Below, in pieces: positions 6,586-11,698 of a stretch of 11,698 nucleotides of DNA. Made by a program: the position numbers and the translations under genes. The notes under the pieces were generated by a model. The model made no database searches. It was not told the DNA's origin and worked only from the letters and a program-made list of their open reading frames with translations. Each line of letters opens with the position of its first letter. Position 1 is the first letter of the stretch. The stretch spans positions 1 through 11,698 of the forward strand of contig JAGUUF010000294.1 in the NCBI GenBank assembly GCA_020063545.1, written 5' to 3'. The DNA comes from Cytophagales bacterium (GTDB taxonomy: Bacteria > Bacteroidota > Bacteroidia > Cytophagales > Cyclobacteriaceae).

Positions 6586-7765
6586 GGGGTTACTTTGCAC
6601 ATGCCTGTTTTCATTTCTACTGTTTTCTGCCGTTGCCCAGCAGAAAAACAAAGCTCAACTCCAGAAAGAAAAACAACAGCACCTGGAAAAAATAAAGGAG
6701 GTTGAGAGAATACTTACCGAAACCACCGTAAAAAAAAAGAATACCCTGGGCGAACTCAACGCCATTAACCAGCGCATCCGCATCCAGGAAGACCTGATCC
6801 GATCCATAAAAGAAGAAATAACATTACTGAACAGGGAGATTACCGAAAATAACGGAACTATCCTGGCTCTTGAAGAAGACCTGGCCAAACTAAAAGACGA
6901 ATATACCCGCATGCTGTTTGCCGCCCAAAAAGCAAACAACAGTGCCACGCGCCTCACTTTTTTATTCTCAGCCCAAACGTTCGACCAGTTGATCATGCGG
7001 CTCCGGTACATGAAGCAATACGGAGAAAAGCGAAAACTGCAGGCCGAGGCGATTACACACGTTCAGGAAGAAATCATCGGGCAAACCCGGCAAATCGAAT
7101 CCAGGCGCGCTGAAAAAAATGCCCTGTTAAACGATGAGCTGAACGAAAGCAACCAGCTTGCCGAACTGAGAAAAAAACAAAGCCTCGTGGCCAGGTCGCT
7201 GGAAAAGGAGGAGAAGTCGTTAAGAAAAAATCTGGAAGAAACCCGTCAGGCCGTGGCACGACTGGACAAGATGATCAGCGACCTGATTAAGGAGGAGATG
7301 GAGCGGGCCGCACGCGAAGCCCGCGCTAAAAACAATGCCAGTGCCAACGTGGCCCTGTCGGCATCGTTCGAAGATAACCGAAAGAAATTTCCATGGCCGG
7401 TTAACGGCTTTGTTTCGCTGGGCTTTGGCCGGCAAAACCACCCGGTATTAAAAGGTGTGGTGGTAGACAACCAGGGGCTTACCATCCAAACCAAAGGGGG
7501 CGAAAAGGTAAAAACCATTTTCGATGGCGTGGTGCGCGAAGTGGCCGACCTGAAAATGATCGGCCTTACCGTGCTGATAAGCCATGGCGAGTATTACTCG
7601 GTGTATGCCGGTCTGCGCGAGGTGTTTGTGCGTAAAGGCGAAAAGGTTACCACCAACCAGGAAATAGGTGAAGTGCTTTCCAACAGCGAAGGCATCTCGG
7701 AACTGCGTTTCCAGATTCGGAAGAACACCACCGCCCTCGACCCGCAACAATGGCTGCGCAACTGA
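6572..7765 (+). CDS. envC: EnvC-like amidase activator: coiled coil plus degenerate LytM (M23) domain
   Basis: Periplasmic protein of 397 residues. It has a signal peptide (residues 1-23, cut after SAVAQ), a long charged coiled coil in two arms (about 28-120 and 150-255), and a C-terminal LytM/M23 fold (about 273-397). Enzymatically active M23 proteins carry HxGxD and HxH zinc and catalytic motifs. Here the matching positions are N300 and T304 (NQGLTI), and E377 and R379 (ELRF), so every key residue is lost. The ending ELRFQIRKNTTALDPQQWL resembles E. coli EnvC. EnvC activates N-acetylmuramoyl-L-alanine amidases at the septum through such an inactive LytM domain, with the coiled coil linking to FtsEX. 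The same job is inferred here. ATG 6572 lies inside the DUF4292 gene (14-base overlap). An active endopeptidase is unlikely. Confidence 0.88.
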   Translation: MIAGKGLLCTCLFSFLLFSAVAQQKNKAQLQKEKQQHLEKIKEVERILTETTVKKKNTLGELNAINQRIRIQEDLIRSIKEEITLLNREITENNGTILALEEDLAKLKDEYTRMLFAAQKANNSATRLTFLFSAQTFDQLIMRLRYMKQYGEKRKLQAEAITHVQEEIIGQTRQIESRRAEKNALLNDELNESNQLAELRKKQSLVARSLEKEEKSLRKNLEETRQAVARLDKMISDLIKEEMERAAREARAKNNASANVALSASFEDNRKKFPWPVNGFVSLGFGRQNHPVLKGVVVDNQGLTIQTKGGEKVKTIFDGVVREVADLKMIGLTVLISHGEYYSVYAGLREVFVRKGEKVTTNQEIGEVLSNSEGISELRFQIRKNTTALDPQQWLRN

Positions 7766-7844
7766 TTTCTGGCGGTTTTGAACGGTATTGCTGATTTTTT
7801 CGTTCAATTGATTACTTCTATCTTTACCCAATAAATTTCAAGTT

Positions 7845-8054
7845 ATGAATGCAATGCTGTTGTTTGGGATGCCTGGTGGCGCTGAATGGATCATCATCGC
7901 CCTGGCTGTGCTGATTTTCTTTGGGGCAAAAAAAATCCCTGAATTTGCCAAAGGCCTTGGCCGCGGTATCCGCGAGTTTAAAGATGCTGTGAAGGACGTT
8001 AAAAAAGAAGTGGACGAAGCCGGCAAGGAAGTCCCGAAAAAAATTGAAGAGTAA
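7845..8054 (+). CDS. tatA: Sec-independent (twin-arginine) translocase subunit TatA/TatE
   Basis: Small inner-membrane protein of 69 residues. It has a short periplasmic N-terminus (MNAMLLFGMPGGAEW), one membrane helix (about 13-27, IIIALAVLIFF), the hinge and amphipathic helix FGAKKIPEFAKGLGRGIREF (26-45) with the conserved FG pair (F26, G27), and a lysine- and glutamate-rich tail. TatA oligomers form the variable pore that passes folded twin-arginine proteins; TatC is not in the window. The length and short tail fit TatA rather than TatB. It follows envC after 79 bases, which contain TATCTTTA (7819-7826, one mismatch from TAnnTTTG), so it may have its own weak promoter. gatA begins 3 bases after its stop. 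Confidence 0.93.
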   Translation: MNAMLLFGMPGGAEWIIIALAVLIFFGAKKIPEFAKGLGRGIREFKDAVKDVKKEVDEAGKEVPKKIEE

Positions 8055-8057
8055 TCG

Positions 8058-9488
8058 TTGAAATCCTACGCAACCTTTCGCGACCTTCAACACGATCTCT
8101 TTACCGGCACACTCACCTGCAGAAACCTGGTTACTCACTACCTGCAGAACATTGACTTGAATTCACACCTGAATGCCTTTTTAAGCATTTACAGCGAAGA
8201 AGCATTAAACCGGGCAGCCCAGCTTGACCAGAAAATAAAAAATGGCCAGGGGGGAAAACTGGCCGGTCTGGTGGTGGGCATTAAAGACATGCTGGCATAT
8301 GCCGGCCACCCCATGCAGGCTGCCAGTAAAATCCTGGAAGGCTACATACCCCCTTACAACAGCACAGTTGTTCAGCGCCTGCTCGATGCGGATGCCATTA
8401 TTATCGGGCGCCAAAACTGCGATGAGTTCGGCATGGGTTCTTCAAATGAAAATTCTGCTTTCGGACATGTGCGTAACGCACTCGATACAAGCCGCGTGCC
8501 CGGTGGCTCATCGGGCGGCTCGGCCGTTGCCGTACAGGCAGGCATGTGCCGCATTTCCATAGGTTCCGATACAGGCGGTTCAGTAAGGCAGCCCGCAGCA
8601 TTTTGCGGAGTTATCGGGTTGAAGCCGACCTACTCCCGCATTTCACGTCACGGACTCGTTGCCTATGCTTCTTCCTTTGATTGCATCGGCATCATCGGCA
8701 GCCACCCAGCCGATATTGCCCTGGTGATGGAAACCATTGCCGGGGCCGATGCGTATGACAGCACCGTCTCGGCTGCGAAAGTACCGGCATTTTCTACCCA
8801 ACTAAATCAACCAACTGCATCGCCATGCACAATAGGGTATATCCGGGAAACCCTGCAGTCAGAAGCACTGCAACCTGAAATCCGCAGCGCTGTTTTTGAA
8901 ACAATTGAGAAACTGAAGGCACAAGGGTATTCCGTTAAACCGGTTGCTTTTCCGTACCTCGATTACGTGCTGCCCACTTATTATATCCTGGCAACAGCCG
9001 AAGCAAGCGCCAATCTCTCGCGCTATGATGGCGTGCGGTACGGATACCGAAGCATGGAAGCACATGATGTAATGACCTTGTATAAGAAGAGCCGCTCCGA
9101 AGGATTTGGCAAAGAGGTAAAACGAAGGATACTGCTCGGCAATTTCGTATTGACTTCCGATTTCTATGACGCTTATTATACCAAAGCGCAAAAGGTACGG
9201 AGGTTAATCCGGGATGCTACCCGAAACCTGTTTGGGCAAGTTGATTTTCTGCTGATGCCAACCACCCCGACAACCGCCTTTCCGTTAAATCACCCAGCAA
9301 ATGATCCGGTTGAAACATACCTTGCCGATATTTTTTCCGTTCAGGCTAATGTGGCTGGTGTTCCGGCTGTTTCCGTACCTTGCGGAAAAGATAAGGCCGG
9401 GCTGCCCATTGGATTACAGGTAATGGCCGATGATTTTATGGAGGATAAACTGCTTCAGTTTGCCGATGTACTTACCCGGTTGAATTAA
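8058..9488 (+). CDS. gatA: Aspartyl/glutamyl-tRNA amidotransferase subunit A
   Basis: Cytosolic amidase subunit of the GatCAB complex. It releases ammonia from glutamine so that GatB can convert Glu-tRNA(Gln) or Asp-tRNA(Asn) to the amide form. The 476 residues show the amidase signature: K76 in VGIKDM, the cis-serine S151 in PGGSSGGSAVAV (148-159) and the nucleophile S175 in GSDTGGSVRQPA (169-180). The 75 and 24 residue spacings equal those of characterised GatA proteins. RNALDTSRVPGG and GLKPTYSRISRHGLVAYASSFD are also GatA hallmarks. Translation must begin at TTG 8058: a stop (8052-8054) lies in frame two codons upstream, and the following residues already match family N-termini. gatB and gatC are not in the window. 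It sits among envelope genes, probably only co-transcribed with them. A generic amidase is less likely. Confidence 0.93.
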   Translation: MKSYATFRDLQHDLFTGTLTCRNLVTHYLQNIDLNSHLNAFLSIYSEEALNRAAQLDQKIKNGQGGKLAGLVVGIKDMLAYAGHPMQAASKILEGYIPPYNSTVVQRLLDADAIIIGRQNCDEFGMGSSNENSAFGHVRNALDTSRVPGGSSGGSAVAVQAGMCRISIGSDTGGSVRQPAAFCGVIGLKPTYSRISRHGLVAYASSFDCIGIIGSHPADIALVMETIAGADAYDSTVSAAKVPAFSTQLNQPTASPCTIGYIRETLQSEALQPEIRSAVFETIEKLKAQGYSVKPVAFPYLDYVLPTYYILATAEASANLSRYDGVRYGYRSMEAHDVMTLYKKSRSEGFGKEVKRRILLGNFVLTSDFYDAYYTKAQKVRRLIRDATRNLFGQVDFLLMPTTPTTAFPLNHPANDPVETYLADIFSVQANVAGVPAVSVPCGKDKAGLPIGLQVMADDFMEDKLLQFADVLTRLN

Positions 9489-9490
9489 CA

Positions 9491-10918
9491 ATGAAAACAT
9501 TCGGTTTAAGTTTGTTGATGATGCTTTCGCTGGCTGCCCTGGCACAGGAGCCAACACCTGTTGCCGATTCGCTTGAAGTGGAGGATGCCGGAGTTGAAAT
9601 GCTGTATAAACTTGATACCGCTGCGTTTTTTCATTATAATCTTCCGTTCGAAGTTGAATACATTCCCGGGGAAGATGCTCCGGCTTTAATTAAAGAGCGC
9701 CTGGCAGCCATACAACAAACCATCCCGTTGCACTACAACGAGCGGGTACATGCCTTCATAAACTATTTTACCGTGCGCGACCGTGAATATACACGCATGG
9801 TGGCGCGCAGAAGAAACCTGTACTTTCCGCTGTTCGAAAAGTACCTGGCGCAATACAACATGCCTGATGAACTTAAATACCTTTCCATTATTGAATCGGG
9901 ATTAAACCCGAAAGCGGTGTCGCGCGCCCGTGCTGTTGGGCTATGGCAATTTATGTATGCCACCGGCCGCCATTACGGGCTGCAGGTTGACTGGTATGTT
10001 GACCAGCGGATGGACCCCGATAAATCAACGGATGCGGCATGCCGCTACCTGCGCGACCTGTATGGCATCTTTAACGATTGGGAACTTGCCCTTGCCGCCT
10101 ACAATGCCGGGCCCGGAAATGTAAAAAAAGCCATCAGGCGGTCGGGCTATAAAAGATCATTTTGGGAAATCTACCCCTTCCTGCCCCGCGAAACGCGTTC
10201 GTACGTTCCCCAGTATGTTGCCATGATTTATACCATGAACCACCTGGCTGAACATAATTTCCATGTGCATGAAAGCGAGACCCTGCCCCCTGCTGATACC
10301 CTGATGGTATCGAAGTTTTTACATTTCGAAACGTTTGCAAACCTTACCGGCACCTGTGTTGACGACCTGCAGAAACTGAATCCTTCTTTCGTTCGAAATG
10401 CTGTTCCGGATGCTTCGCGGTTGTTCACGCTGAAGATCCCCAGGTTTATTTCGGAACACCTGAACCATAATCGCCATGCCATACTTGACTCGGCCTCGAA
10501 AGCAGGTAAAAATGAACTGCAGGCCCTGGCTAAGGCTACCGATGCAGGTACCTATGGGCGCGACCGCATCGTGTATTATGTAAAGACAGGCGATGTTCTC
10601 GGTTCCATTGCACAACGTTACCGGGTAAGGGTTGGCGATATTCAGCAGTGGAACAATTTATCGGGTACAACCATCCGCACGGGCCAGCGGCTTATCATCT
10701 GGACCAGGCCGGCTGCCGGCATGCCGGTGGCCTCCATAAAAAATACATCCACCCCGCTACCACTGCCGGGCTCCAAAACCTATACCGTGCAACCGGGCGA
10801 TACGTTGTGGCTTATCGCCAGGAAATTCGAAGGCCTCACCATCGAACGCATTAAAGAACTCAATAACCTGCAGTCAAACACCATTCAGCCTGGCCAAACG
10901 CTCGTACTGTCCAACTGA
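9491..10918 (+). CDS. mltD: MltD-like membrane-associated lytic transglycosylase with two LysM domains
   Basis: Periplasmic peptidoglycan-cleaving enzyme of 475 residues that cuts the MurNAc-GlcNAc bond to leave 1,6-anhydro-MurNAc. It has a signal peptide (residues 1-19, MKTFGLSLLM to LAALAQ). The SLT/GH23 domain spans about 108-255, with catalytic E135 in IIESGLNPKAVSRARAVGLWQFM, then DPDKSTDAACRYL (175-187) and ALAAYNAGPGN (200-210). Two LysM domains follow: one at about 361-404 (YYVKTGDVLGSIAQRY) and one at about 430-473 (YTVQPGDTLWLIARKF), joined by a proline- and threonine-rich linker. No lipobox cysteine is present, unlike E. coli MltD, so it is probably soluble or bound through LysM. 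It starts 2 bases after gatA. The enzyme should create glycan breaks that complement EnvC-activated amidase cleavage. Confidence 0.92.
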   Translation: MKTFGLSLLMMLSLAALAQEPTPVADSLEVEDAGVEMLYKLDTAAFFHYNLPFEVEYIPGEDAPALIKERLAAIQQTIPLHYNERVHAFINYFTVRDREYTRMVARRRNLYFPLFEKYLAQYNMPDELKYLSIIESGLNPKAVSRARAVGLWQFMYATGRHYGLQVDWYVDQRMDPDKSTDAACRYLRDLYGIFNDWELALAAYNAGPGNVKKAIRRSGYKRSFWEIYPFLPRETRSYVPQYVAMIYTMNHLAEHNFHVHESETLPPADTLMVSKFLHFETFANLTGTCVDDLQKLNPSFVRNAVPDASRLFTLKIPRFISEHLNHNRHAILDSASKAGKNELQALAKATDAGTYGRDRIVYYVKTGDVLGSIAQRYRVRVGDIQQWNNLSGTTIRTGQRLIIWTRPAAGMPVASIKNTSTPLPLPGSKTYTVQPGDTLWLIARKFEGLTIERIKELNNLQSNTIQPGQTLVLSN

Positions 10919-11022
10919 ATAATCGGCACCTGCCCTGATTAAACTAAAATTTTTATCAACCCGGTTTAAATCCCCGCGGGTGACTTCTTACAAATCGCGC
11001 ATTATACTGTAAACTTGCAGCT

Positions 11023-11698
11023 ATGAACAAGTTGGGAATATTCGCATTGCTTATTATTCTGGCCGCTTCCTGCAACACCCGGAACAACCCGGAATATTTA
11101 CCTGTTGCCACCGGCAAGCCCGGTGATATGATCCTGATAATGGATTCCCTGCAATGGAAAGGGCCATTAGGTAACGAGCTGCGGAAAATTTTTAAAGCCG
11201 AAATGCCCGGCCTGCCGCGCGAAGAACCGATGTTCAACCTGATTTATGTTCATCCCCGCAAAGGCACAACCCTGCTTACGCAGATCAGAAACCTGGTTTT
11301 TGTTTTTACACTCGACCAGGACACACCCGGCTCGCGGATTATGAAAGAAAGCTTTGATGCCGAAACGCTGGCCCGGATTGAAACCGATACCAGTTTTTTT
11401 ATTTCAACCGCCACCAATGAGTATTCCCGCGGGCAGGAGGTAATGTACCTGTTCGGCAGCACAGAAGAGAACCTAATCAAGCACCTTCAGGAAAACGGGC
11501 AGCGCATCCGCAATTTTTTTAACGACACCGAAAAAAAACGCGCTGTAGAGGCCCTCACGGGCACAACAACAACTAAAGCGTTAACTGAATTTCTTAAGAA
11601 AGAAAACGGAATTGAAATACGCTTGCCGTTTGGTTTTAAGGTTGCCGACAAGCAGCCCAACTTTGTATGGCTGCGGCAGATGGACGCCCGTGTAGATA
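11023..11698 (+). CDS. DUF4837 family lipoprotein, partial (3' end missing)
   Basis: The reading frame is open from ATG 11023 to the window end (225 codons seen, no stop), so the C-terminus is missing. The N-terminus is a lipoprotein signal (MNKLGIFALLIILAASC) with C17 as the lipidation site and no acidic cluster after it. The mature part begins YLPVATGKPGDMILIMDSLQW (30-50), then WKGPLGNELRKIF and FNLIYVHPRK. These match my memory of DUF4837, a Bacteroidota family of unknown function. KENGIEIRLPFGFKVADKQPNFVWLRQ (about 192-219) suggests repeated alpha/beta units. It follows mltD after 104 bases; a weak TAAACTTG (11010-11017) is too close to the ATG to be a convincing promoter. The family call is from memory; the lipoprotein nature is read directly. 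Confidence 0.78.
   Translation, partial: MNKLGIFALLIILAASCNTRNNPEYLPVATGKPGDMILIMDSLQWKGPLGNELRKIFKAEMPGLPREEPMFNLIYVHPRKGTTLLTQIRNLVFVFTLDQDTPGSRIMKESFDAETLARIETDTSFFISTATNEYSRGQEVMYLFGSTEENLIKHLQENGQRIRNFFNDTEKKRAVEALTGTTTTKALTEFLKKENGIEIRLPFGFKVADKQPNFVWLRQMDARVD

Noticed and set aside
7448..7831. Minus-strand open frame of 127 codons over the 3' end of envC
   Set aside because: It lies antisense to a well-supported gene and the translation shows no recognisable domain. The similar minus-strand frame at 6655-7011 was dropped for the same reason.
7845..8054. TatB instead of TatA
   Set aside because: TatB is longer and has a Glu-Pro pair after the membrane helix. Here the protein has 69 residues and the FG hinge typical of TatA/TatE.
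10716..10727. Perfect 12-bp palindrome CCGGCATGCCGG
   Set aside because: It lies in the low-complexity linker of mltD, coding Pro, Ala and Gly, where GC-rich codons make such palindromes likely. No second copy was noticed.
10959..10981. Possible hairpin ACCCG…CGGGT between mltD and the DUF4837 gene
   Set aside because: The stem is only 5 bp with a 13-base loop and no following T-run, so it is not credible as a terminator.

Overview
The window looks like chromosomal DNA from a Bacteroidota bacterium, most likely a Cytophagales-type lineage. The evidence is a secreted protein ending in a type IX secretion (T9SS) sorting domain, short AT-rich leaders with copies of the Bacteroidota -7 promoter element TAnnTTTG, an epimerase-type threonine dehydrogenase, and an ordered set of envelope genes (TPR protein, DUF4292 lipoprotein, EnvC, MltD, DUF4837) that I associate with this phylum. 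The species cannot be named from the sequence.

Left part (1-2462): kbl (glycine C-acetyltransferase, minus strand, cut by the window edge) and an SDR/epimerase-type tdh (plus strand) diverge from a 115-base intergenic region. Together they convert threonine to glycine and acetyl-CoA. Only 4 bases beyond tdh, and convergent to it, lies a minus-strand gene for a T9SS-exported protein. Its signal peptide and mature part sit in different frames, so one base appears to be missing near 2357-2360.

Right part (2562-11698): all genes are on the plus strand. A MOP-superfamily polysaccharide flippase comes first. A tightly packed cluster follows: a secreted TPR protein, a DUF4292 (LolA/LolB-like) lipoprotein, an EnvC-type LytM protein that has lost its zinc and catalytic residues, TatA, GatA, a MltD-like lytic transglycosylase with two LysM domains, and a DUF4837 lipoprotein cut by the window end. 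Most junctions overlap or are 2-3 bases long, which suggests one or two operons.

Working together: apart from gatA (tRNA amidotransferase), the right-hand genes concern the cell envelope. They cover glycan flipping, lipoprotein or outer-membrane factors, peptidoglycan cleavage (MltD), probable activation of an amidase (EnvC) and Tat export. The tatA-envC adjacency recalls E. coli, where Tat exports the amidases AmiA and AmiC and EnvC activates AmiA and AmiB.

I see no rRNA, tRNA, CRISPR array, insertion sequence or phage gene, and no clear intrinsic terminator. No gene-free stretch exceeds about 115 bases. I found no convincing wholly new system. The best leads are the frameshifted T9SS gene, the inverted repeat in the tdh leader, and the envelope cluster with its two uncharacterised lipoproteins.
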